Positions 8,814-17,747 of a DNA stretch of 39,280 bases are shown piece after piece (position 1 is the stretch's first letter; each line of letters opens with the position of its first letter). The stretch spans positions 1 through 39,280 of the forward strand of contig PKTG01000140.1 of NCBI GenBank assembly GCA_002869225.1, in the 5' to 3' direction. Both the position numbers and the translations under genes were made by a program. Origin of the DNA: Candidatus Muiribacterium halophilum (GTDB lineage: Bacteria; Muiribacteriota; Muiribacteriia; Muiribacteriales; Muiribacteriaceae). The notes beneath the pieces are model-generated. The model saw only the letters and a list, made by a program, of their open reading frames with translations. It did not search any database and had not been told where the DNA came from.

Positions 8814-10425
8814 ATCTTTATTTATTATAACTTTGATTTTACTAACTATTTTTTCTTATGCATCAGATAAAATAGATTACACAATAAAATTTATTGATGT
8901 ACCTAATAATCTCACTTTAAAGATATATGATTCCAATCAGAAACTTATGAATGTGTTTGAAAAACTACCAAATAATCTTGCTCTATCTTATAAAGAAGGG
9001 GTATACAACTGTCATATCCTAAAAAATGCTATCGAGATATACAACTTTATTTTAAAAAAGAATACAGAGATCAAAAACACAAATATTCCAGACCTGAAAT
9101 ATATTCAGAAAACACCAGGAGATAGATTTTATCATTTAAATGGTATGTATTTTAATCTTAAGATAAAAGAATCCAAAATACCTGGTCCTATTCTTTATAT
9201 GGAATCACCACAATTAGATGTATTTGATAAAGATCAACGTATGCATATTCAGCCACTTACCGATGTTTCTAAGGAGTTTAACCAAATATACGAAGGATTT
9301 TCAAAGATCAGGATAAGGATCAAATGGGATAGTGCAACTGATAAAGAAATATATATTTTACATACATTAGATTCCAAGACTCCAAAACTAGAAAAGATGA
9401 AATACAAAGAAGATTATTATCAATATTTTACAATCATGCCATTTATAAATCCGGAAGCTGATTATGATAATTGGTATCAGATAATATGCGGGCAGAAAAT
9501 GTCTCCAAAATATCCTATATTGAACTATATGACTGGAGATTATGACATAGCTAAGGATATCGATTCTTATCAGAATGCTCCTCTTTATAAATTTACTTTA
9601 AATTTTTACATGCTACCTATAAACAAATGGGATAAGATATTTATAAAACACAATCTAAATAAAACCCCTGAATTCTTTAAGGGATATGATCGTCAGTTAA
9701 TGGATTTAGTTGATAAGAGAAGAATGAAATTTAATTTCGAGATATTCTCCAGAAAAGGTCAAAAATTCTTTGAGATATGGGCAGAGGATATAGAGACAGG
9801 CGAGCTTAAAAAGCTTTATTCAAACTCTGTATATCTCGATAAGAACACTTTATTTGAATATGATTATGATAATAAACCCGAAAAAAACGTGATGGAAAAA
9901 ATATTTCCTTATTTCTTAATAATACTGATATTATTATTTATATATCCATATATCAGAAAATATTTCATATTATTTTTAAACAGATTATCCGAAAAGACCT
10001 TTAAATCTATTTTAGCTGAGTCCTTAGAAGGCAAAGAAAAAGTTATAATATCTAAATATGATGATAGAATTTGGGATTGGTTAAAACTATCTATACCGAA
10101 TCTTCTTGTTATTGAAAAAGACTCAAATAAAAGTCTGAAAGATATAGAAAAAATAAGCAACGAAGTTTTTTTTCAAGAAAATATACTTGTGCATCTAAAC
10201 ATACTAAAAAAAGAGGATTTTGAAACCCTATTAAAAATATCGGATAAAGATTCTGTTCGTTTCTATGTTTTATGTGATATTATTAAAGATAATATAAATG
10301 AAGATATAACTTTTGTTTCAAATAAGGAAGATTGCGAAGAGTTTATTATAAACAATAAAGATAATAGACTGAAAATATATATAAAGAATGATAAGGTGCT
10401 CAGATGGGATAAAGAAACTTCTTGA
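8794..10425 (+). CDS. predicted membrane-anchored protein with extracytoplasmic domain, family unknown
   Basis: I do not recognise this 543-residue protein. It has a hydrophobic N-terminal signal sequence (about 5-22), a long predicted extracytoplasmic region rich in beta-strand-like and aromatic segments (about 25-365), one strong membrane segment (about 369-386), a basic stop-transfer patch and a cytoplasmic tail of about 150 residues. AAAGGA at 8783-8788 favours the TTG at 8794; an in-frame ATG at 8803 would fit the signal peptide equally well, but its spacing is poor. It overlaps both radical SAM neighbours (20 and 38 nt), so it is part of the same transcript. It could be the surface partner, substrate carrier or sensor for the system; that is inference. 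Confidence 0.8.
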   Translation: MINMKIRSLFIITLILLTIFSYASDKIDYTIKFIDVPNNLTLKIYDSNQKLMNVFEKLPNNLALSYKEGVYNCHILKNAIEIYNFILKKNTEIKNTNIPDLKYIQKTPGDRFYHLNGMYFNLKIKESKIPGPILYMESPQLDVFDKDQRMHIQPLTDVSKEFNQIYEGFSKIRIRIKWDSATDKEIYILHTLDSKTPKLEKMKYKEDYYQYFTIMPFINPEADYDNWYQIICGQKMSPKYPILNYMTGDYDIAKDIDSYQNAPLYKFTLNFYMLPINKWDKIFIKHNLNKTPEFFKGYDRQLMDLVDKRRMKFNFEIFSRKGQKFFEIWAEDIETGELKKLYSNSVYLDKNTLFEYDYDNKPEKNVMEKIFPYFLIILILLFIYPYIRKYFILFLNRLSEKTFKSILAESLEGKEKVIISKYDDRIWDWLKLSIPNLLVIEKDSNKSLKDIEKISNEVFFQENILVHLNILKKEDFETLLKISDKDSVRFYVLCDIIKDNINEDITFVSNKEDCEEFIINNKDNRLKIYIKNDKVLRWDKETS

Positions 10426-13400
10426 AAAATTTTTAAATAAAGAGGTAGAGACAAAATATATTACCTCATCTCACAAATATACACTAGATATATGTGATGA
10501 TAATATAGAATATATTTCTTCTTCCTCAAAACAGAATATAAAAACGGATATAGTTGATAATAGTATTGTTATAAAAGAAAAGAATGAGGATTGGATAATA
10601 GTAATAATTCCTGTAAATATAAAAAGACAGGAAAATGATCTTATTTCTGTAAATCTAAAAACTGATAAGGAAATAAAAGTCTCGACCTTTATAAAAGACG
10701 AGAACAATAAAGAATTCTGGGGAGATATAAAGACCATATCTTCAGAAAGAAAGATAACCGTTCCGATCGAAAAGATGAGTTCACCTGAATGGGAAGATTC
10801 AAAACACACTCCCGGCAATATGATTCAGAGCATATGTATATATATATCAGGCAAGGATATATATGAAGTTTTAATAAACAATATCAGTATACATACGGGT
10901 AGAGATAAATCACAGGAAATTCATGGAAAAAATAATATATTCGGTCTAAGAAATGGTACTTTTCTATTTGAAAACAAAGAAGAATATGATATTGAGTTCT
11001 CCACTTCAGACAATATAAGATTAAACTTCCAGGCTAAAGAAAAAATATCAAATAATAAAAGACTAAGACTTCGATTTGATCTTTTTGATAATAAATCAAT
11101 TCAATTAGAGGATATCTTAGGTCTATATTTTCTTATTAGATCAAGTTCCGGTATCGCTATAGACCTTTATACTGAAAACGATAAACAGATAAAGACTTTT
11201 TTCAACGAATCATCCACAGATATTAAAAATATTCTCCTATATAAAGAGGATCTTGTTCTTTTTGAAAAAGATACAAGAATAAGTTCGATAGTGTTTGAGT
11301 TTTCTGCAAAAAAAGGCGAAATAAACATCTATGATTCTCACCTTGTATATGCTAAGAATAATATAAAAACAGAAGACATACTATCCAATCAGGAAGATTT
11401 CATAATAACCGGTGATGAGTTTGTACTATCTACAGACAATGGATATTTTTCGCTTAGAGATGGTGATAAAGGTGAGTTTTCCTATGATAAAGATGATAAT
11501 ATATCATTCAGGATAAACAAACCTTCTAACCATAAAGACCCTTATACTCTTTTCAAATTTACACTTTTTGAGAACAGAAAGATAAAATTATCAGACTGGG
11601 ACGGAATATTAATAACATTTGAAGGAAAAAAAGAGTTTAGATTCAGAATAATCGCAACGGATATAAAAGGAAACGAATATTGGTCAAATCATGTCTATGT
11701 AAATGGAAGTTCCGGTTTCTCCGTTTTGAAGTTCAACGATTTCTTTATACCTGATTGGTTGGAAAAAAACAGTCAACAGGCTGACGAAGCAATAGCCTTT
11801 AGTATTTTATTTGAAGGATCAGGAGACTTTTCTCTGAAAATAGATTCTTTTGACCTGTTTGTTGGTGGAGAAAAAAAGGACAGAATATTTGATATATCAT
11901 CAACAAAAGACCATACTTTATATCCATTTGTTGATCTTGGAAGTCATGATATATCAGATGAAAATGTACATATAGCAACTGAAAACGCTAATATAAAAGT
12001 TGACACAAAAGATAAAGTCGTTCTTGAATATATTCCAAAGAATTCAAGTGAAAAGACCTTCTCGATGGTCGAACTCTTAACTCCAAGGATACTAAATATA
12101 CCTTCCAAACAAATATCTGGTATTGGATTGTTTATCGAGAAAGAGGGGGATTTTGACTTAAGGGTAATAACTAAAGATGAAAATCAAAACGAATACTGGT
12201 CAAACCCTCTTGTATTAAAAGAAAACACATTATCATCATTATATATACCTATTGATGATTTTTACAGACCTCAGTGGATTCAGGAAAAAGGTCCTCGTGG
12301 AGACCTTTTAAAAAACCTCGCTTTTAATCTTTCTGGATTAGCGTCCGGAAAAGCTATAATACATAGAATATTGGTATATACAAAAGATTATACACTTTAT
12401 CTTGATAGTAAAGATATTTGTAATATGGAAACACTTTTTAATCTTAAAAAGACTTCTAACAAGATGATCAAAAATCTTATCTCTTCGGATAATATAATAG
12501 TAAATAAGGCTAAACTAGAAGATAATGAATTAAAATTGAAGATACTTCCTGATAAAGAATCATACCTTATAATAAGATATGACCTTCATCTTGCTGGTTA
12601 TACTGACCTTTCAGACGTAAGTTATATTTCATCATTAATAAATACTAACGTATCATCATTACTAAAGATGGTAATAACTGATACTGAGGATAGACAGATA
12701 AGCACACAACATAGAGAACTTATGGAAAATGGTCTTGCAGCTTATGAGTTTAGAAAACAAGACTTCACCGAAGGTGATGTATCTAATTTCAACTTTTCTA
12801 TGATCAAAAACATTGAGATACACCTTAACAAGATAAATAACGATCAAAGAGGAGAAGCTCATCTTGTATTCTCTTCACCTGTATTCTTTGGAAAGAGTAA
12901 AACTACTGAAAATAAATATTTTATTCTACAGGATTTTAATTTCTTCGGCGATAATGTATTCAAAAACTACTGGGTCAGTGCTGGTAAAGAAGCTAACATT
13001 GATCTTATTCCAGCACATAGAGAGAAAGATCTCGATTATCCATGCTTGAAAGTACCTTTCTCGATCTTTTCTGAGGATAGCCAGAACAACTGGATCGTAA
13101 TGAAAAGAAATGATCTACCTATTTCAATGGATATCTCAGAATATGAATATATTACTTTCTTTTTCAAATGTGATACTAAAGGACTTAAAATAAGATTTTC
13201 TATAACTGATACAGACGGAAAAATATCCAGCTATACAATGAATAGACTTTCCGAATTTGATAGGTTCATAAAGGTGAATATTCCTATTAGTAAGATCAAG
13301 GGTGATGCTGATATAAAAAAAATCAGATCATATGATTTTTATTGCGGTCTTGAATGGAACAAACCACCTGTTAAAGGAAATATGTTTTTTGCTACATATA

Positions 13401-14722
13401 CTCCTATAGTGGATGAGACGACCACACATGTTAAAGAGATAAAGACTGTAAAAGCAAGAGATCCTGAACTTGATAATCTTGAAAACAAGATAGAGACCAC
13501 AAGAAGAAAAATAATGGTATCAGGCAAATTATACGACCTTGATGAAATCAAAGAACTAATAGATAAAAAAATAGAAAAAGGAAAAGAGACTTTTTCAAAA
13601 AAAGATCTTAAGATGCAGGAGATTAGACAGAATAAAAAATGGGGACTTTCAGGGGTTGCTATGTTTATAGAACCAACAAATCTCTGTAACCTTGCATGTA
13701 TTATGTGTAATCACGGCGACAAATCTTTTGACAGGACTTTAGGTGTGATGAAATTTAAAGATTTTAAAAGAGTCGCTGATGAAATAAGAGAAAGAAAGTT
13801 CAATATATGGGAAGTTGCCCCGTTTTGGCTTGGTGAACCTTTTATACATCCTCAGATAACACAGTTTATAGATTATATTTCTGAAATAAGGCGTTTACCG
13901 GGTACAATACAACATTTTAATATACACACAAACGGAAATGTACTAACAGACGAACATATCGAATCGGTAGTAAACTCTGAACTTGATTCAATACTATTCT
14001 CAATAGATGCTGCAAAAGAAGATACCTACAGAGGAATAAGAGTCAACGGTTCACTTGAGACAGTTATTAACAACATCAAAAAGCTTAAAGAGGCAAGAGA
14101 TAAAAAAGGTAGAAAAAGTCCTGCTATAATACTTCAGTTCATAGTAATGGATCAGAATGTTGATGAAATAATGGATTTTATAAACCTTGGAAAAAAACTG
14201 GGTATAGAAAAAGTAATATATGCTGGAAGAAAAGAGGATAACAAATACGATCTTCCAATGGAAGAAAATCTTCTTTTCCCACAGATAGATTATGATCTTG
14301 TATTTATAAAAAGTCTAGAACCTAATGCTCTTACCAAAGATCAGACTCATCGTGAGATAATAACTAACGTCAAAAAAGATATTGTAAGAAGACCATGTGG
14401 TTCTTTATGGAGAATGTTCTCAGTCAGTTGGGATGGAAATGCAACCGCCTGCTGTCGTGATGATCAGGTTAATATGTGTGTTGGCAACGTATTAAAAGAT
14501 GGTGTGGAAAACGTATGGTATGGTGAGGAACTCAAAGAGATACGTCTCGCTCATATCCTTGGAGATTTTGATAAAGTCCCAAAATGTAATGAATGTCTTA
14601 ACTGGGTCAAATATCCTATTTCTCATGATGAGATCGAAGAATGGCTCGAAAGTGTAGGCGAGGAGAACCTGATAAAGATATACAAAGAAAGGTTTAATAG
14701 ATTAATTTTTTTAATTCGTTAA
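10388..14722 (+). CDS. giant multi-beta-sandwich / radical SAM-SPASM fusion protein
   Basis: A 1444-residue protein with no signal peptide or membrane segment. Residues about 1-1060 contain about six divergent repeats with period 155-176. Each has a hydrophobic strand ending in a TxDxxG(N/K)-like turn (around 100, 255, 417, 588, 757 and 933). Three copies continue with NE(Y/F)W, then a P-[DEQ]-W motif and an (S/L)GxxxI strand. They look like jelly-roll, carbohydrate-binding-like modules. After a charged helical linker comes a complete radical SAM domain (Cys1100, Cys1104, Cys1107; FWLGEPFIHP; SIDAAKEDTYRGIR) and a SPASM region (PCGSLW, ACCRD, CNECLNW). The repeats may bind a glycan or protein while the enzyme modifies it; this is inference. 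The start overlaps the preceding gene by 38 nt and has no clear ribosome binding site. Confidence 0.88.
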   Translation: MIRCSDGIKKLLEKFLNKEVETKYITSSHKYTLDICDDNIEYISSSSKQNIKTDIVDNSIVIKEKNEDWIIVIIPVNIKRQENDLISVNLKTDKEIKVSTFIKDENNKEFWGDIKTISSERKITVPIEKMSSPEWEDSKHTPGNMIQSICIYISGKDIYEVLINNISIHTGRDKSQEIHGKNNIFGLRNGTFLFENKEEYDIEFSTSDNIRLNFQAKEKISNNKRLRLRFDLFDNKSIQLEDILGLYFLIRSSSGIAIDLYTENDKQIKTFFNESSTDIKNILLYKEDLVLFEKDTRISSIVFEFSAKKGEINIYDSHLVYAKNNIKTEDILSNQEDFIITGDEFVLSTDNGYFSLRDGDKGEFSYDKDDNISFRINKPSNHKDPYTLFKFTLFENRKIKLSDWDGILITFEGKKEFRFRIIATDIKGNEYWSNHVYVNGSSGFSVLKFNDFFIPDWLEKNSQQADEAIAFSILFEGSGDFSLKIDSFDLFVGGEKKDRIFDISSTKDHTLYPFVDLGSHDISDENVHIATENANIKVDTKDKVVLEYIPKNSSEKTFSMVELLTPRILNIPSKQISGIGLFIEKEGDFDLRVITKDENQNEYWSNPLVLKENTLSSLYIPIDDFYRPQWIQEKGPRGDLLKNLAFNLSGLASGKAIIHRILVYTKDYTLYLDSKDICNMETLFNLKKTSNKMIKNLISSDNIIVNKAKLEDNELKLKILPDKESYLIIRYDLHLAGYTDLSDVSYISSLINTNVSSLLKMVITDTEDRQISTQHRELMENGLAAYEFRKQDFTEGDVSNFNFSMIKNIEIHLNKINNDQRGEAHLVFSSPVFFGKSKTTENKYFILQDFNFFGDNVFKNYWVSAGKEANIDLIPAHREKDLDYPCLKVPFSIFSEDSQNNWIVMKRNDLPISMDISEYEYITFFFKCDTKGLKIRFSITDTDGKISSYTMNRLSEFDRFIKVNIPISKIKGDADIKKIRSYDFYCGLEWNKPPVKGNMFFATYTPIVDETTTHVKEIKTVKARDPELDNLENKIETTRRKIMVSGKLYDLDEIKELIDKKIEKGKETFSKKDLKMQEIRQNKKWGLSGVAMFIEPTNLCNLACIMCNHGDKSFDRTLGVMKFKDFKRVADEIRERKFNIWEVAPFWLGEPFIHPQITQFIDYISEIRRLPGTIQHFNIHTNGNVLTDEHIESVVNSELDSILFSIDAAKEDTYRGIRVNGSLETVINNIKKLKEARDKKGRKSPAIILQFIVMDQNVDEIMDFINLGKKLGIEKVIYAGRKEDNKYDLPMEENLLFPQIDYDLVFIKSLEPNALTKDQTHREIITNVKKDIVRRPCGSLWRMFSVSWDGNATACCRDDQVNMCVGNVLKDGVENVWYGEELKEIRLAHILGDFDKVPKCNECLNWVKYPISHDEIEEWLESVGEENLIKIYKERFNRLIFLIR

Positions 14723-15810
14723 AAGATACAATACTTGCATTAGAATTTACTAACTTCTGTAACTGTTCATGTATCATGTGCACACAATCTATGATGAAAG
14801 AACCTAAAGGGTTCATGAACAGAAATACCTTCGAGAAAATAATCAAGGATATTATTGAAGAGGATCTGTGTTTTGATAAGCTCACACCTTTTGGACTTGG
14901 AGAATCGACCTTACACCCGGAATTCTTCGAGTACATGTCCGAGATATTCTCAATGAACAAAAGCCGAAAATACTTTAGAAGCATAGACCTTCATACTAAC
15001 GCAATAAATCTATCAGATGAGTTAATAGATCTTTTTATTAAACATTCAGATCAACTCAACACAATCAGTTTTTCAATAGATGCTATAACCGAGGACACTT
15101 ATCTTAATATAAGAAACAATCGAAATTTCAATCAGATGATTCAAAACATAAGGAAATTCTTCATAAAAAGAGGAAATAAAAGAGTACCAAGAGCTAACCT
15201 TCAGTTTATAGTGATGGAAGAAAATAAACATGAAGCAAAAGCTTTTAAAGATTATTGGAGCAGTTTTCTTTCCGAACACAAAATCGATTTTCAAATAAAT
15301 TATGACTGGAATCCTCCAATGGTGAAGGATACTATATTTTTTAAAAGACTTAATCCTATAAAACACGAAGAGATAAATAAAAGTGAGAGTCTGCATTATA
15401 ATACTATGGTAGATCTTGGACTTATAAAAACAGAGAAAAACAATGAAATAAAAGAAGAAAGAGCGGTCAAGTCTAACGAGTACAGAGGCGAGCCAAAAAG
15501 AAGATATCCATGCAGTGGTCCTTTCAAATATATGATGTTAAATTATTCCGGAGAGTTGACCGTGTGTTGCATCGATACTTTAAGAGAGCTATCTCTTGGA
15601 AATATTAACGATAGTTCAATAATAAATCTTTGGAATTCTCCACTAAATCATTCCTATAGACTTGATCATATAAAAGGAGACCTTAGCAGGTTGCCAAGAT
15701 GTATTAACTGTAATAATCTTGATTCTCCTGATATATCAATAGATGAGCTTGAAAGATATTTAAAACATTTTGGGCATAAAGATCATCTAAAGTGTCTGGA
15801 GGAGTTGTAA
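14701..15810 (+). CDS. radical SAM/SPASM protein 3, lacking a canonical start codon
   Basis: The radical SAM ligands here are Cys20, Cys24 and Cys27 (CNCSCIMC), counted from an ATT at 14701. The first ATG in frame (14776) is inside this motif and would delete two of the three ligands, so it cannot be the functional start. The frame is open back to a TAG at 14698-14700 and holds no ATG, GTG or TTG before the motif. From ATT the N-terminus aligns well with the next paralogue (LKDTILALEFTNFC against FKDQYYLLELTDFC). AGAAAGG at 14686-14692 would serve an ATT start. Alternatively a -1 shift from the upstream gene at TTTTTTA (14707-14713) enters exactly this frame. The rest is a normal SPASM enzyme: FGLGESTLHP, SFSIDAITEDTY, CSGPF, CCID, CINCNN. 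About 369 residues from ATT. Confidence 0.8.
   Translation: MNFFNSLKDTILALEFTNFCNCSCIMCTQSMMKEPKGFMNRNTFEKIIKDIIEEDLCFDKLTPFGLGESTLHPEFFEYMSEIFSMNKSRKYFRSIDLHTNAINLSDELIDLFIKHSDQLNTISFSIDAITEDTYLNIRNNRNFNQMIQNIRKFFIKRGNKRVPRANLQFIVMEENKHEAKAFKDYWSSFLSEHKIDFQINYDWNPPMVKDTIFFKRLNPIKHEEINKSESLHYNTMVDLGLIKTEKNNEIKEERAVKSNEYRGEPKRRYPCSGPFKYMMLNYSGELTVCCIDTLRELSLGNINDSSIINLWNSPLNHSYRLDHIKGDLSRLPRCINCNNLDSPDISIDELERYLKHFGHKDHLKCLEEL
14707..14713 (+). promoter_or_regulatory. possible -1 ribosomal slippery heptamer
   Basis: In the reading frame of the giant fusion protein the codons ATT TTT TTA give the heptamer T-TTT-TTA, the X-XXY-YYZ pattern of known -1 frameshift sites. A -1 slip here leaves the frame that ends at the TAA of 14720-14722 and enters the frame of the downstream radical SAM gene, which has no normal start codon. 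I did not find an obvious stimulatory stem-loop or pseudoknot just downstream. An ATT start or a real or artefactual indel in the T7 run are the competing explanations. Confidence 0.35.
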
Positions 15811-15811
15811 T

Positions 15812-17005
15812 ATGTGGATAGAAGAATTTAAAGATCAGTATTATCTTCTGGAACTTACAGATTTTTGTAATTACAACTGCATAATGTGTTGTCATGATAG
15901 ACCAGAAGGTCCACATTCTTCAAGACAGGGCTTTATGGATCAGGATCTTTTTAAAAAGATCATAAGTGAACTTCCTAAGACCAAAACGGCTTCAGGACTT
16001 AAACTCTTCTGGCTTGGTGAACCTTTTTTGAATCCTACTTTTCAGGAGATGCTCGAAATTGCATGTCAGGAGATCGAAAAAAGAGAGCTAAACTTTTATA
16101 TCGATCTACATACAAACGCTTATTTTTTGTCAGAAGAAATAACAGAGCTCCTTCTGAAATGGGGTAAATACATTCCTAGAATAACACTTTCTCTTGATGC
16201 TGCAACAAACGTTACTTATAAAAAGATCCGTCGTGGTGGTGATCTTACAATAGTACATAAAAATATCGAACATTTTCTTCGTAGAAGGGAAGAGACAAAC
16301 ACTGATCATCCAACTCTTATCTTTCAGTTCATAGTGATGGAAAACAATAAAGAAGAAGCTGGAGCTTTCGTAAAACACTGGCAGGATACTTTAAACAGGA
16401 TAAAAAAGAAAAAGTTCAATCTATTAAAGACTATTACTGATGTTGCTGGTCATAAACTAGGCAAAAAAATACAGGATAAACTAGATTACAGACCTCCTCT
16501 TGATGTCGTATGGATGAAGAGGGTAGATGTATCTCCTGATAAAAGAGAATATGCTGAAAAGATATATATTGAATCTATGGAACGATTTAACCTAAAGTCA
16601 GAAGTAAGAGATAATCTTGAGATAATAGTATCTCCTTATAATCTTTGGAATCCACAGGAAGAAGATCAGGTCAGAGAAGAACTGATCAAGGAACAGCCAA
16701 AAAGAAGACCGTGTTCAGGACTTTGGAAGACCCCAGCTATCAAATGGGATGGTGAGATGACGGTTTGCTGTTTCGATCCCTCTATGGAGATCTCTATTGG
16801 AAATCTTAGAAAAAATACTTTCGATGAATTATGGTTTGGTGAAAAAATAGAGAATATGAGAAAAGCACATCTTAGTGGAGATTTTGATAAAGTATTAACC
16901 CATGACGGATATAAAAAATGTTCTAACTGCTCAGGTCTTGATACTCCTTTTATAAGCGATGAAGAACTCAACATTTATAAGAAGGAGATAGGATTTGAAG
17001 ATTGA
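15812..17005 (+). CDS. radical SAM/SPASM protein 4
   Basis: A 397-residue radical SAM/SPASM enzyme. SAM-cluster ligands are Cys19, Cys23 and Cys26 (CNYNCIMC); FWLGEPFLNP and LSLDAATNVTYKKIRRGG follow. A longer insert than in the other paralogues (about 190-265, lysine-rich) precedes the SPASM region (PCSGLW, TVCCFD, CSNCSG). GGAGGAG at 15798-15804 is a strong ribosome binding site for the ATG at 15812, one base after the previous stop. The closest relative in sequence pattern seems to be the enzyme domain of the giant fusion (FWLGEPF, WDGxxTxCC, DFDKV). It overlaps the next gene by 11 nt. Substrate unknown. Confidence 0.9.
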   Translation: MWIEEFKDQYYLLELTDFCNYNCIMCCHDRPEGPHSSRQGFMDQDLFKKIISELPKTKTASGLKLFWLGEPFLNPTFQEMLEIACQEIEKRELNFYIDLHTNAYFLSEEITELLLKWGKYIPRITLSLDAATNVTYKKIRRGGDLTIVHKNIEHFLRRREETNTDHPTLIFQFIVMENNKEEAGAFVKHWQDTLNRIKKKKFNLLKTITDVAGHKLGKKIQDKLDYRPPLDVVWMKRVDVSPDKREYAEKIYIESMERFNLKSEVRDNLEIIVSPYNLWNPQEEDQVREELIKEQPKRRPCSGLWKTPAIKWDGEMTVCCFDPSMEISIGNLRKNTFDELWFGEKIENMRKAHLSGDFDKVLTHDGYKKCSNCSGLDTPFISDEELNIYKKEIGFED

Positions 17006-17747
17006 TCTTACTCTGGAACTTACCAATATTTGCAACTATAAATGCGATATGTGTTTTCTTAGTGAAAAAGATGTTATAAGACCTCAACACATGAGTATTG
17101 ATATTGTTAAAAAATTTATAAATGAACTCAATGAATCCGGCTATACTATAAACGTACTTAGAATATTCTGGGCTGGGGAACCAACTCTAAACCCTGAATT
17201 TTGTAATATTCTCAATTTATTATCAAAAGAGAATAAGATCAACTGTATATCATTTGATACAAACGGATCATTATTAGACGAAAAAATAAGACAATGTATT
17301 TTAGAAGCTTCAAAATACAAACCAATCAGAATTATAATCTCTGTTGACTCTTTCGATAAAGAACACTATGAAAAGATAAGGAAGAACGGGAATATAGAAA
17401 AAGTCAAAGAAAACATAAAAGAACTAGCCTTGTCAATAGATGACAAAAGTAATATTGAAATAGCACTTCAATTTGTAGTACATCCTTTAAATAAAGATGA
17501 ACTTGGAGATTTCATCTCGGAATCTAAAATACTATTAGGACAGGATATAAGCATCCTGCTTAATGAAAGTATGGCTCATAAAACAGGGGTTAATATAAGA
17601 CCGTTAACAGTTCAGGATGAAGAGATGGGTATATCACAGGAAGATGCTAATCTCCTATATATAGACACTTTAAAAAGATTTAATATAATTGATAAAGAAT
17701 CTAATCTAAAGGTAGAAAGTCAAGGTGGTGGAGGTCTTTTAGGATGA
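16995..17747 (+). CDS. radical SAM core protein without its own SPASM domain
   Basis: A 250-residue protein holding only the radical SAM half of the local paralogue family: Cys13, Cys17 and Cys20 (CNYKCDMC), FWAGEPTLNP, ISVDSFDKEHYEKIR and LQFVVHPLNKDE. It stops just where its relatives continue into PC-G-W and the SPASM cysteines, ending in a glycine-rich tail. The matching SPASM block opens the next gene, which overlaps by ATGA. The TTG at 16995 is the only start that keeps the cysteine motif; AAGGAG at 16982-16987 precedes it. It may work as a two-chain enzyme with the next gene's product. Whether this is fission, or a frameshift of a once-fused gene, cannot be settled from one sequence. 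Confidence 0.85.
   Translation: MKIDLTLELTNICNYKCDMCFLSEKDVIRPQHMSIDIVKKFINELNESGYTINVLRIFWAGEPTLNPEFCNILNLLSKENKINCISFDTNGSLLDEKIRQCILEASKYKPIRIIISVDSFDKEHYEKIRKNGNIEKVKENIKELALSIDDKSNIEIALQFVVHPLNKDELGDFISESKILLGQDISILLNESMAHKTGVNIRPLTVQDEEMGISQEDANLLYIDTLKRFNIIDKESNLKVESQGGGGLLG

Noticed and set aside
10388-14722. The giant protein as a secreted glycoside-binding or surface protein
   Set aside because: No signal peptide or membrane segment, and a complete oxygen-sensitive radical SAM/SPASM domain at its C-terminus indicate a cytoplasmic location.
14776-15810. ATG at 14776 as the start of the radical SAM gene
   Set aside because: It begins inside CxxxCxxC and removes two of three cluster ligands, while good homology continues upstream to 14701.
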